In this document: piece by piece, positions 23,864 through 31,811 of the stretch
Layout of the letters: the number at the start of each line of letters is the position of its first letter
How positions within the stretch are numbered: the stretch's first letter is position 1
Source: an uncultured Lachnospiraceae bacterium
Lineage (GTDB): Bacteria; Bacillota; Clostridia; Lachnospirales; Lachnospiraceae
DNA length: 34,979 nucleotides
Direction of reading: 5' to 3'
Assembly: GCA_910584695.1 (NCBI GenBank)
Contig: CAJUBR010000026.1
Coordinates: 1-34,979 of the forward strand
The notes under the pieces: model-generated
What the model was told of the DNA's origin: nothing
The model's database searches: none
What the model saw: the letters and a program-made list of their open reading frames with translations, nothing else
Made by a program: the position numbers and the translations under genes

Positions 23864-24721
23864 TTAAAAGTGATTTAAAATTTTTTCCCTTAAAACCTCA
23901 TAAAAGCTTACATCAAATAGTTTTATCATTTTTGTTGTAGAATATGCCTTCCCGATCACAATACGGTCACCTGCTGAAAGCTCAATTCCCGGCTGTCCGT
24001 CGAAATTAACAATCGCCTCATCTTTTTGAGCCTTCCTCATCTTTAATACTTCGACCACAATCTCATCTTCACTGGATAATACGATACTTTTTGAAGTCAG
24101 GGAATGGGGTGAGATCGGTGTAACAATCATAAGATTGGTCTTTGGAGACACTAAAGGTCCTCCCGCAGAAAGATTATAGCCGGTGGAACCGGTAGGTGTA
24201 CTAATGATCACTCCATCTGCCTCATAAATATCCATGATCCTACCATTTACATAAACCTTAAGACCTATGATCCTCGAAAACCCTGCCCTTGTTATCACAA
24301 TATCATTTAAAGCAACATCATTGCAAAGTGCCTCCTTCCGACCTTCCTTAAAAACAGCACCACAGATATTCATTCTCTCTTCCATCTCGTAATCATCAAG
24401 GAATAAACGGTCAATCACCGGAAAAATCTGCTCCGGTTCAATCTCTGTCAGAAAACCAAGCGTTCCAAGATTCACTCCGACAATGGGAATGTCCATCTCC
24501 CTCAAATCCCTGCTCACCTTGAGAATAGTGCCATCTCCACCAAGAGCAATCATACAGTCAAACTTTTCTTTCTTGTCTATCCTGTACGCAATATCGTGCT
24601 CCATACCTCCTGTGATCCGTTTGCAGGTTCCTCCATGCATGGAAATATAAGCCTCAATTTTTGAAGTTAAGATTAAATTTTCATCTTTTATGGAATTGGT
24701 TGCAATCAAAAAATGTTTCAT
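23864..24721 (-). CDS. nadK: NAD kinase
   Basis: Phosphorylates NAD to NADP using ATP or polyphosphate. The 285-aa protein has the GGDGT motif in ALGGDGTILKVSRD near 57-70 (catalytic Asp), GVNLGTLGFLTE near 83-94, a CNDVALNDIVITR segment, and TPTGSTGYNLSAGGPLVSP, the second signature. The start is taken at ATG 24721, with GAGAGGA 5 nt upstream. The ATG at 24736, which overlaps the tlyA stop, has no Shine-Dalgarno. It lies 11 bp after tlyA and 11 bp before argR. Confidence 0.95.
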   Translation of the reverse strand: MKHFLIATNSIKDENLILTSKIEAYISMHGGTCKRITGGMEHDIAYRIDKKEKFDCMIALGGDGTILKVSRDLREMDIPIVGVNLGTLGFLTEIEPEQIFPVIDRLFLDDYEMEERMNICGAVFKEGRKEALCNDVALNDIVITRAGFSRIIGLKVYVNGRIMDIYEADGVIISTPTGSTGYNLSAGGPLVSPKTNLMIVTPISPHSLTSKSIVLSSEDEIVVEVLKMRKAQKDEAIVNFDGQPGIELSAGDRIVIGKAYSTTKMIKLFDVSFYEVLREKILNHF

Positions 24722-24732
24722 AACATCCTCTC

Positions 24733-25533
24733 TCATTTATCTAATACAGCATGGGAATCCGCAACGATACGTTCCACATTGATCGGTCCCGGTTCTTTGT
24801 CTCTGCTTTTCCTTAAATGAAGCAGATATTCTATATTTCCTTCCGGTCCCTTGATCGGGGAAAAATCCAGATTACAGAGCACGAATCCAATGGATACCGC
24901 ATAATCCATTACCATATGAATGACTTCTTTGTGTACTTTGATATCCCTTACTACTCCTTTTTTCCCAACCTTTTCTCTCCCCGCTTCAAACTGTGGTTTG
25001 ATCAGACAGACAATTTCTCCATCCTCTGTCAGAAGCTCCTTCACAGGTCCTAACACCTTGGTCAGTGAAATAAAGGAAACATCAATAGAAGCAAATGCAG
25101 CCAGCTCCTCAATCTGCTCTGGCGTTACATAGCGGATATTCGTCCTTTCCATACAGACCACCCTGTCATCCTGCCGCAGCTTCCAGTCTAACTGTCCATG
25201 TCCCACATCTACTGCGTACACCTTGACAGCCCCATTTTGAAGCATACAGTCCGTAAAGCCTCCGGTGGAAGATCCTATATCCATGCAAACCTTTCCCTTA
25301 AGCGTTACATCAAAATTCTCCATTGCCTTTTCCAGCTTTAATCCGCCACGGCTTACGTATTTCAGTGTCGGTCCCTTTACTTCAATCCGAACCTTCTCGT
25401 CAAACGCTGCACCTGCCTTATCTTCCCGCTGTCCGTCCACAAACACAACACCGGACATGATAACTGCCTTTGCCTTTTCTCTTGAAGCTACTAATCCCCT
25501 GTTTACCAGCATAACATCTAAACGTTCTTTCAT
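24733..25533 (-). CDS. tlyA: TlyA-family rRNA 2'-O-methyltransferase
   Basis: Ribose methyltransferase of 16S or 23S rRNA (YqxC/TlyA group). Mycobacterial TlyA methylation confers capreomycin sensitivity, and the family is also annotated as hemolysin in older records. The 266-aa protein has an N-terminal S4 RNA-binding domain (about 1-62, with RLDVMLVNRGLVASREKAK) and a FtsJ-like SAM domain with DIGSSTGGFTDCMLQNGA, VYAVDVGHGQLDWKLR, SIDVSFISL and LIKPQFEAGREKVGKKGV. It sits 25 bp after dxs and 11 bp before nadK, a common Firmicute order. The exact target nucleotide cannot be told from sequence. Confidence 0.93.
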   Translation of the reverse strand: MKERLDVMLVNRGLVASREKAKAVIMSGVVFVDGQREDKAGAAFDEKVRIEVKGPTLKYVSRGGLKLEKAMENFDVTLKGKVCMDIGSSTGGFTDCMLQNGAVKVYAVDVGHGQLDWKLRQDDRVVCMERTNIRYVTPEQIEELAAFASIDVSFISLTKVLGPVKELLTEDGEIVCLIKPQFEAGREKVGKKGVVRDIKVHKEVIHMVMDYAVSIGFVLCNLDFSPIKGPEGNIEYLLHLRKSRDKEPGPINVERIVADSHAVLDK

Positions 25534-25558
25534 AAGTTCCTCTTTCTGTTTCGTAATC

Positions 25559-27421
25559 TTATAAAGATTCCTCTACTGCCTCAACAATACTATCCGCATC
25601 CAGTTTCAAAATCCTTCGCAAATCCTCTACCTTTCCGTGTTCCACAAAACGGTCCTCAATTGCGATATTTTTAACGGTGATATCCGTAATATGATTTCTC
25701 ATATAAAATGCAGAAACTGCCTGTCCAAATCCACCCGTAAAAACCTGCTCTTCCACTGTGATGATTGTGTGGTGACGGGATGCGAGTTTCCTTAAGCTCT
25801 CTTCATCAAGGGGTTTTAAAAACCTTGCATTTACCAAAGTGATGTTCTTTTTTCTTTCCAGCAGAATTTCATATGCCTTATAAGCTTCTTCCACCATATT
25901 CCCCACCGCAATAACTGCAACCCCTTCTCCGTCAAACAGTGTTTCACTCTTTCCGTATTCAATTGGTTCTAAATGTTCACGCAGACCATAAAATGCATTC
26001 CCTCTGCTGTATTTCACTGCAATCGGTCCCTGATAGGACATTGCAAATTCCATTGCCTTGGTCAGTTCGTAACGGTTCTTTGGTGCCAGGATCGTCATAT
26101 TCGGAATATGAGACAGGTATGCCATATCAAAAATGCCCTGATGGGTTGCCCCATCCTCTCCTACCAACCCGGAGCGGTCAAGTGCAAAGATCACATGAAG
26201 GTTTTGCAGACATACATCATGTAAAATCTGGTCATATGCCCGCTGTAAAAAAGAAGAATATACCGCCACAACGGGTATCATTCCCTCTTTTGCAAGCCCT
26301 GCCGCAAAAACAACTGCATGCTGTTCCGCAATTCCCACATCAAAAAAACGGTTTGGATATACATTTGCAAATTTTTCAAGTCCCGTTCCGGATGCCATTG
26401 CCGCGGTTATAGCGACCAGATTCGGATATTCTTCTCCCAGAGCAAGCAGTTTTCTGGAAAATACATCGGTGTTTGTCATCTTTGTCTTCTTTATAAGTGC
26501 CTTTCCCGTCTTCAGATCAAAGGGTGCCACTCCATGAAAATACTGAGGATGCCGCTTCGCATAACGGTAACCTTTTCCTTTTATCGTCTTAACATGCACC
26601 ACGACTGGTCTCTTTAGTCTAATAGCCGACTGGAAGGTATCCACCATCTGTCCGATATTATGACCATCAATGGGTCCGATATAGGTAATTCCCAGATCTT
26701 CAAAAAACATCCCTGGTACCAATAATTCCTTAATACTGTCTTTTCCCCGTTTAATTACCTTGGCAAAACCCTCGCCTATTCCCGGAATATTCAAAAGCCC
26801 TTTTTCCACACCGGATTTTACACCGTTATATACTTGTCCTACCCTTAACTTATTCAAATACCGCGACATTCCTCCGACATTTTCATCAATGGACATCTCA
26901 TTGTCATTTAATACGATCATACAACTGCTTTTCAATCTTGCCAGATTATTCAGTGCTTCATATGCCAGTCCACCGGTAAATGAGCCATCCCCAATTACCG
27001 CTACGATTGTCCCGCTGTTTCCTTTTAATTCATTTGCTTTTGCCATTCCGATAGCTGCAGAAATGGAAGTAGAGCTATGACCCGTTTCAAACACATCCGT
27101 TTCACTCTCTACCTGTTTCGGAAATCCGCTCATTCCACCTAACTGCCGCAACGTATCAAATCTTTCCTGTCTTCCTGTTAAAATCTTATGTGTATAACTC
27201 TGATGCCCTACATCCCATATAATCTTATCCTGTGGCAGGTCAAGCACCAGATGAAGTGCCATGGTAAGCTCCACACAGCCCAGATTGGATGCAAGATGAC
27301 CTCCGGTCTTTGATACATGTTCCAACAAAAAATTCCGAATTTCACCGGCTAATGCATCCCAATCCTCCACATCATACTGTTTTATATCATTGGGTTCTTT
27401 TATATTTTCTAACAGTCCCAT
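25559..27421 (-). CDS. dxs: 1-Deoxy-D-xylulose-5-phosphate synthase
   Basis: First and rate-setting enzyme of the MEP isoprenoid pathway, joining pyruvate and glyceraldehyde 3-phosphate with thiamine diphosphate. The 620-aa length is standard. It has GGHLASNLGCVELTMALH near 41-58, VGHQSYTHKILTGR near 72, the ThDP-binding GDGSFTGGLAYEALNN near 143 ending at LNDNEMSI, and the transketolase-like central block with VGIAEQHAVVFAAGLA near 365. It is 33 bp after ispA with AGGTGG before the ATG. The run ispA-dxs-tlyA couples two isoprenoid genes. It needs the cofactor made by ThiN, also encoded here. Confidence 0.97.
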   Translation of the reverse strand: MGLLENIKEPNDIKQYDVEDWDALAGEIRNFLLEHVSKTGGHLASNLGCVELTMALHLVLDLPQDKIIWDVGHQSYTHKILTGRQERFDTLRQLGGMSGFPKQVESETDVFETGHSSTSISAAIGMAKANELKGNSGTIVAVIGDGSFTGGLAYEALNNLARLKSSCMIVLNDNEMSIDENVGGMSRYLNKLRVGQVYNGVKSGVEKGLLNIPGIGEGFAKVIKRGKDSIKELLVPGMFFEDLGITYIGPIDGHNIGQMVDTFQSAIRLKRPVVVHVKTIKGKGYRYAKRHPQYFHGVAPFDLKTGKALIKKTKMTNTDVFSRKLLALGEEYPNLVAITAAMASGTGLEKFANVYPNRFFDVGIAEQHAVVFAAGLAKEGMIPVVAVYSSFLQRAYDQILHDVCLQNLHVIFALDRSGLVGEDGATHQGIFDMAYLSHIPNMTILAPKNRYELTKAMEFAMSYQGPIAVKYSRGNAFYGLREHLEPIEYGKSETLFDGEGVAVIAVGNMVEEAYKAYEILLERKKNITLVNARFLKPLDEESLRKLASRHHTIITVEEQVFTGGFGQAVSAFYMRNHITDITVKNIAIEDRFVEHGKVEDLRRILKLDADSIVEAVEESL

Positions 27422-27454
27422 TACACCACCTCTTTTATCCCCCCTGTTTACGGA

Positions 27455-28387
27455 TCAATTTTTTCTATGTACCAGATATTCTATAAAATTTATTAAAAAT
27501 CCGGTATCTCCACTCATGGACTGCAAAATGGAGGATGCCTCTTTTGAAAGTCTTTTTACCTCTTCTTCAGAAGCTTTGATTCCGTAAAGCGTAACATAGG
27601 TCACTTTTTCATTTTTCTCGTCGCTGTGAATTGGTTTCCCTAATTCCTCAAAAGTTGCCGTCTCATCTAAAATATCATCCTGAATCTGAAATGCCATTCC
27701 TATATTATATGCTACTTTCCGTATTTTTTCAATTTCTGTATCATCTGCACCTGCAAGAATGGCACCAATCATCATCGAAGCCTCAATCAAAGCTCCTGTT
27801 TTATTCTCATAGATATAGGCAAGCTGGCTGCTGTTTAACCTGCTTCCTGTTAATTCTACATCCGCTGTCTGTCCGCCAATCATACCATAAATCCCGGGTT
27901 TTTTTGCAAGAACCTGCATTGCAGCTTCTACATTCCGTCTTACCATCAATTCTTCTTTTACTGCTTCTACATCATCCGGTGAAGAAACCGGAATCATGGC
28001 AAATGCCTTAGATGCTGTTTCATAGGCATAATTGAGCAGACTGTCCCCTGCTAAAACCGCCATTGCCTCTCCATATACAATATGTGCTGTCTTTCTTCCC
28101 CTCCGATAATCATCGTTATCCAGTGCGGGCAGATCATCATGGATCAAAGAATAGGTATGAATCATTTCAATTGCTACCATAAATGGCTCTATCAACTGAT
28201 TTTTCCCGCCAAATAACTGATATACTGCCTGCATGAGCAGCGGTCTGATTCGTTTCCCTCCTGCCGACATAGTATACCGCATCGCAGCGATCACTGTCTT
28301 TTGCAGACCTTCTTCTTTCGGCATATATTTTTTAATGACAGTCTCTGTATCTTTTCCCCTGTCTTTCACTTCTTCCTTAAAATCCAT
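27455..28387 (-). CDS. ispA: Farnesyl/geranyl diphosphate synthase (trans-prenyltransferase)
   Basis: Condenses isopentenyl diphosphate with allylic diphosphates. At 310 aa it is of the FPP-synthase type, with AGGKRIRPLL near 44-53, the first Asp-rich motif DDLPALDNDDYRRGR near 90-103, and the second in FQIQDDILDETA near 236. By family habit the product is C15 farnesyl diphosphate, but chain length cannot be fixed from these motifs alone. It begins 1 bp after xseB and is followed by dxs. This supplies precursors for undecaprenyl phosphate and quinones. Confidence 0.94.
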   Translation of the reverse strand: MDFKEEVKDRGKDTETVIKKYMPKEEGLQKTVIAAMRYTMSAGGKRIRPLLMQAVYQLFGGKNQLIEPFMVAIEMIHTYSLIHDDLPALDNDDYRRGRKTAHIVYGEAMAVLAGDSLLNYAYETASKAFAMIPVSSPDDVEAVKEELMVRRNVEAAMQVLAKKPGIYGMIGGQTADVELTGSRLNSSQLAYIYENKTGALIEASMMIGAILAGADDTEIEKIRKVAYNIGMAFQIQDDILDETATFEELGKPIHSDEKNEKVTYVTLYGIKASEEEVKRLSKEASSILQSMSGDTGFLINFIEYLVHRKN

Positions 28388-28388
28388 A

Positions 28389-28607
28389 TCATTCCTCTTC
28401 TTCCTGTTCCAGGTTTTCTCCTATAATAATCATTTCCTTTTCAATCCCCGATAATTCCTCTTTACACTTTGAAAGCAGCCCGGCTCCCTTCCCATACAGT
28501 GTAATGGATTCTTTTAGCGGAACGGAATCTGATTCTAACTGCGAAATGATCATTTCTAACTCTTTAAATGCCTCTTCCAACTGGAACGTATCTTTTTTAT
28601 CAGCCAT
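28389..28607 (-). CDS. xseB: Exodeoxyribonuclease VII small subunit
   Basis: Small helical subunit that coats XseA to form the exonuclease VII complex, which degrades single-stranded DNA. The 72-aa protein has the typical start FQLEEAFKELEMIISQLES and SVPLKESITLYGKGAGLLSK, all helical, then an acidic tail. It overlaps xseA by 8 bp, so the two subunits are made in a coupled way, and it is 1 bp before ispA. Confidence 0.94.
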   Translation of the reverse strand: MADKKDTFQLEEAFKELEMIISQLESDSVPLKESITLYGKGAGLLSKCKEELSGIEKEMIIIGENLEQEEEE

Positions 28608-29820
28608 TTTCTTTCTCCATTTTATGTTCTATTCTGGTAACAACACCCTCTGCTCTGCCATCCCGGATTGTTACAAAAAAGGATTCCTTTTCTTTCAGAT
28701 CCAGTATGGACTTAACAGGAGTGCCTCGTTCATTCTCAATATAACCATATCCTCCCACCAGTTTTGCAGTGGGACTAAGACCGTTTAATTTTTCAAGCAG
28801 CAATTCGTACCGGTGGTTTTCCTTTTGATATCGGTCCTTTACTGCCTGTTTGATCTGCTCTTGCAGGCTGTCTAAATATATCTTCTGGTTTTCCAGTCTG
28901 CTTTTCGGTGAAACAAGATCCAGTTTTACCGAAAGTACATGCAGCTTCTGGGATACCTGCCGGATACGCTCTAACATACACCGTTTCAGGGAATTCTCAT
29001 ACTGATTCATCAAAAGGACCGAAGACATGATATCTGGTATCGCCAGCTCACAGGCGGCACTAGGTGTTGGTGCACGGAGATCCGCTGCATAATCTGCAAT
29101 CGTATTGTCAATCTCATGTCCGGTTCCCGAAATAATCGGTGTCTTAGCCGCAAAAATCGCCCTTGCAACACATTCCTCATTAAAAGGCCACAAATCCTCG
29201 ATGGAACCGCCACCACGTCCGATAATAATAGTATCCATACCCATTGTATCCAATGTTTCAATCCCTTTTACAATTGTTAAAGCTGCACCATCTCCCTGTA
29301 CCTTTGCCGGATACAGATAAAGCTGAACAAAGGGATTTCTTCTTCTCGCAATATTCATGATATCCTGAATAGCCGCCCCTGTCCTTGCCGTAACAATTCC
29401 GATTTTTTTCGGAAACTTTGGAATCTCTTTTTTATGGTCAAATTCAAAAAGCCCTTCCTCATATAATTTTTGTTTTAAGATTTCATATGCCTCATAGAGA
29501 TCCCCTCTTCCGTCCAACGCAATTTCCCTGGCATAAATCTGGTATCTTCCGTCTCTTTCATATACCGACACACTGCCGGAAACCTTAACACTCTGACCAT
29601 TTTCCAGTGTAAAATCCAGTCCATTCCTTCTGGCAGATTGGAACATGACACCATTGATCGCACTTCCCTCTTCCTTCAGTGTAAAATAAATATGACCCGA
29701 GGAATGGTACTTTACATTGGATAATTCTCCTTTTACCTGCACATTCCGAAGCAGATAATCATTCGCAAACATATTTTTAATATATAAATTAATCTGTGTA
29801 ACTGAATAAATAGCTGCCAT
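28600..29820 (-). CDS. xseA: Exodeoxyribonuclease VII large subunit
   Basis: Catalytic subunit of exonuclease VII, acting on single-stranded DNA in repair. The 406-aa protein has the N-terminal OB-fold (about 1-100) starting YSVTQINLYIKNMF, with VKGELSNVKYHSSGHIYFTLKEE split across residues about 24-47. The catalytic domain shows IGIVTARTGAAIQDI near 139-153, IIIGRGGGSIEDLWPFNEE near 197-215 and SGTGHEIDNTIADYAADLRAPTPSAA near 230-255. The helical coiled-coil region follows. It begins 8 bp after nusB. No folD lies between nusB and xseA, unlike Bacillus subtilis. Confidence 0.95.
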   Translation of the reverse strand: MAAIYSVTQINLYIKNMFANDYLLRNVQVKGELSNVKYHSSGHIYFTLKEEGSAINGVMFQSARRNGLDFTLENGQSVKVSGSVSVYERDGRYQIYAREIALDGRGDLYEAYEILKQKLYEEGLFEFDHKKEIPKFPKKIGIVTARTGAAIQDIMNIARRRNPFVQLYLYPAKVQGDGAALTIVKGIETLDTMGMDTIIIGRGGGSIEDLWPFNEECVARAIFAAKTPIISGTGHEIDNTIADYAADLRAPTPSAACELAIPDIMSSVLLMNQYENSLKRCMLERIRQVSQKLHVLSVKLDLVSPKSRLENQKIYLDSLQEQIKQAVKDRYQKENHRYELLLEKLNGLSPTAKLVGGYGYIENERGTPVKSILDLKEKESFFVTIRDGRAEGVVTRIEHKMEKENG

Positions 29821-29828
29821 ATTTTACC

Positions 29829-30236
29829 CTATTCCATACGCCTTGCAACTTTGCCAAGTACTGCATTAATAAAGCCCTTTGCATCTTCATCACAGTATAT
29901 CTTTGACAATTCCACTGCCTCATTAATCGCTACGCTGTCCGGTACCTCTTCCTCCATGGTAATTTCATAAACGGCAATCCGCATAATTGCAATCTCTGCT
30001 TTTCCAATCCGCCCTATGTTCCATCCTTCGCAGCAGTTGTCAATGATATCATCTATCTCTTCTATATGTTCCAAAATTGCATGAACTTTATTATTAATGT
30101 AGTTTCGGTTTTCCTCACTTTTCCCTTCCAGTTCTTCTAAAGAAAATACAATCTGTTCCTCCATTTGTGCATGCTCCATAAAAGGAACCCTGAACAGAAT
30201 CTTAAATATTTCCTCTCTTACCTGACTTCTTAACAT
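29829..30236 (-). CDS. nusB: Transcription antitermination protein NusB
   Basis: RNA-binding partner of NusE (S10) that loads on boxA sites in rRNA operons. The 135-aa all-helical protein begins MLRSQVREEIFKILFRVPF and ends with the conserved VPDSVAINEAVELSKIYCDEDAKGFINAVLGKVAR, read in two parts around residue 108. AGAGG is 8 nt upstream of the ATG. A MITE-like repeat ends 27 bp upstream of the start, so the promoter of this long housekeeping operon must be in or beyond the repeat. I could not identify it. Confidence 0.94.
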   Translation of the reverse strand: MLRSQVREEIFKILFRVPFMEHAQMEEQIVFSLEELEGKSEENRNYINNKVHAILEHIEEIDDIIDNCCEGWNIGRIGKAEIAIMRIAVYEITMEEEVPDSVAINEAVELSKIYCDEDAKGFINAVLGKVARRME

Positions 30237-30263
30237 CTTAAATCCTCTCTTTATCTGTCATAC

Positions 30264-30475
30264 TAGGCAATTGCGAAACTCCCTATTTTCAAAATCTAGT
30301 TGTGCAATATAAACAATATCATAAGCAGGGTGCTTTGGAGCCGTTGGTACTTAGACAGCGTATTTTGCTGCCTTATGTACCATTACGAGCGACAAGCAGC
30401 GAAAGCGTGCCCAGCGTTGATATTGTCTATATTGTACAACGGTCGATAATAAAAACAGAGTTTCACAATTACCTA
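30264..30475. mobile_element. MITE-like palindromic repeat, copy 2 (212 bp)
   Basis: Same element as at 16694-16904, in the opposite orientation and about 90% identical (about 22 differences in 212 positions by eye). Ends are TAGGCAATTGCGAAACTC and GAGTTTCACAATTACCTA. Inner 23-base arms lie at 30299-30321 and 30418-30440. The central hairpin is GACAGC (30354-30359) with GCTGCC (30367-30372), different in sequence from copy 1 but still pairing. TGTCATAC flanks it as an exact direct repeat (30256-30263 and 30478-30485), extending to 12 bp with one mismatch if the flanking TATyTG is included, consistent with a target-site duplication. It separates asp23 from nusB. Confidence 0.85.
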
Positions 30476-30491
30476 TTTGTCATACGTTAAG

Positions 30492-30538
30492 AAGGCTGCC
30501 TCAAAACCTTTCTCTCTCAAAGGTCATAGAGCAGCCTT
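30492..30538 (-). terminator. Terminator-like stem after asp23
   Basis: AAGGCTGC and GCAGCCTT (30531-30538 and 30492-30499 on the minus strand) form an 8-bp outer stem, with an inner stem ACCTTT/AAAGGT. It lies 13 bp after the asp23 stop codon. The trailing tract CTTCTTAACG is poor in U, so efficiency is uncertain. Confidence 0.55.
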
Positions 30539-30551
30539 GCCTTTATTGCCG

Positions 30552-30956
30552 TTATGCTTTTATTGCTTTGCCCTCTTTTTCAATTGCAACTCCCGCAATT
30601 CTTACACGAACCATGGATACCTGTAAACCGGTCATGGTTTCAATTGCCTGTTTTACCTTTTCCTGTACCTTTGCAGATACCTCCATGACACTATATCCAT
30701 ATTTCAGTTCAATCGAAAGATCGACTTTGACATCCTCCGGAGTAACCAGTACTTTGACACCCTTTGAAAGGTTTTTCATTCCCAGTCTGCTGACCAGCTC
30801 ATTTGTTATATTTCCATACATCTTTGTCACACCATCTACTTCAGTTGCTGCCAATCCTGCAATAATTGCAATCACTTCATCTGCTATTTGAATATCCCCA
30901 AGAACACCTGCTTCCTTAAAGCTGTATGTGTTACCATTTTGCATCTCTGCTGTCAT
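30552..30956 (-). CDS. Asp23/Gls24 family envelope stress response protein
   Basis: Small DUF322 protein of a family abundant in Firmicutes and linked to cell-envelope and alkaline stress. Staphylococcal Asp23 lines the membrane through a partner, AmaP. The 134-aa protein has GDIQIADEVIAIIAGLAATEVDGV near 20-43, TPEDVKVDLSIELKYGYSV and VQEKVKQAIETMTGLQV, the usual Asp23 core. The position upstream of nusB is conserved in clostridia. AGGAGG lies upstream of the ATG. No AmaP gene is seen nearby. It has its own promoter and terminator-like stem, so it can be expressed alone. B. subtilis YqhY is the likely counterpart. Confidence 0.92.
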   Translation of the reverse strand: MTAEMQNGNTYSFKEAGVLGDIQIADEVIAIIAGLAATEVDGVTKMYGNITNELVSRLGMKNLSKGVKVLVTPEDVKVDLSIELKYGYSVMEVSAKVQEKVKQAIETMTGLQVSMVRVRIAGVAIEKEGKAIKA

Positions 30957-31000
30957 TTCTATTCCTCCTTTGCCAGTTCATGACTGAAACCTAACGCATA

Positions 31001-31014
31001 TATACTATAGTATA
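31001..31014. promoter_or_regulatory. Perfect 14-bp palindrome covering the asp23 -10 region
   Basis: TATACTATAGTATA is self-complementary and includes the -10 box of the asp23 promoter. A repressor could sit here, but AT-rich symmetry can also arise by chance. Confidence 0.35.
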
Positions 31015-31038
31015 CCAAATATTCCATAGGTTTTGCAA
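31009..31038 (-). promoter_or_regulatory. Promoter for asp23
   Basis: Minus-strand TTGCAA (31033-31038) and TATACT (31009-31014) have an 18-bp spacer, with TGG before the -10 as an extended element. They sit in the 118-bp gap after spoIIIAH, about 50 bp upstream of the asp23 ATG. A vegetative promoter here separates asp23 from the mother-cell spoIIIA operon. Confidence 0.7.
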
Positions 31039-31074
31039 TCATTTTACCTAATAATTTAAACTATTTGTTTATGT

Positions 31075-31791
31075 TCATTCTGCTTTCAATGTAGTAATCA
31101 CAATTTCATTTAATTCACAGCCGGTTTTACGCATAATAATGTCTTCAATCTGTGCCCTCTGTTTATCCGTTAAAGAACTCGCGCTAACTGTAACATCAAC
31201 ACTGTTTTCCGAAATATTGACAACTGAATCCGCAAATCCTTTTGCCGCTAACTGTGTCTCCACAGCACTTTCCTTTTCCATATTTTCTGTCAGGGTAAGC
31301 ATTTTACCGATTGCATCTTTTTTCGCATCCTCCGAAAGATTTTCATTGTTAATGATTTCCAGGAGAAGTTCTTTTGCCTTAGACCGGGTCTGTTCTCTGT
31401 TGAGCTTTGCCTCTGATAATGCAACCCCTCCACTGGTAAGTACAGCCTCTCCAACGGTTTCCGAATCAATGGGATCTCCGTTTTCATCTACACTTGCCTC
31501 TGCAACCTGTTTTCCATCAGCCTCTTTTTTTGAATTTTCCTCCTTATCTTCTTTCTCTTTTCCCGCATCTTTCTCTTCACTGGCAGCCAGATCTTCGGCG
31601 GTAACCGTATCCTCCACAGAAGCACTGACCGTTTCGTCATCCGAATTGCCGCTGGCACCTTCACTTTCCATATCCTCCACAGAAGTATTTAACACCTGCT
31701 TATCACTGGTAAAATTCAGATATCCTGCAACCGCTATCATAATTGCAAGTGCCGTAATGATGACCTGATTCTTTTTAAATACCTTCTTCAT
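31075..31791 (-). CDS. spoIIIAH: Stage III sporulation protein AH
   Basis: Mother-cell membrane protein whose extracellular YscJ-like domain pairs with forespore SpoIIQ to build the channel across the intermembrane space. The 238-aa protein has a basic N-terminus (MKKVFKKNQV), one transmembrane helix (about 9-25), a long acidic and Lys-rich linker (about 40-110), and a C-terminal folded domain with ENLSEDAKKDAIGKML and TGCELNEIVITTLKAE. The start is ATG 31791, with GTGAGG 6 nt upstream. The in-frame GTG twelve bases earlier is part of that ribosome-binding site. The acidic linker is longer than in Bacillus SpoIIIAH, judged from memory. Confidence 0.92.
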   Translation of the reverse strand: MKKVFKKNQVIITALAIMIAVAGYLNFTSDKQVLNTSVEDMESEGASGNSDDETVSASVEDTVTAEDLAASEEKDAGKEKEDKEENSKKEADGKQVAEASVDENGDPIDSETVGEAVLTSGGVALSEAKLNREQTRSKAKELLLEIINNENLSEDAKKDAIGKMLTLTENMEKESAVETQLAAKGFADSVVNISENSVDVTVSASSLTDKQRAQIEDIIMRKTGCELNEIVITTLKAE

Positions 31792-31811
31792 AAATATCCT
31801 CACTTTCCATA

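Noticed and set aside
25939..26412. 157-codon open frame on the plus strand opposite dxs
   Set aside because: It is antisense to the ThDP-enzyme coding region with all its motifs, and its Pro/His/Leu-rich content is typical of shadow frames.
31139..31768. 209-codon open frame on the plus strand
   Set aside because: It is antisense to spoIIIAH, has a Ser-rich composition that mirrors the Glu/Lys-rich linker codons, and has no recognisable motif.
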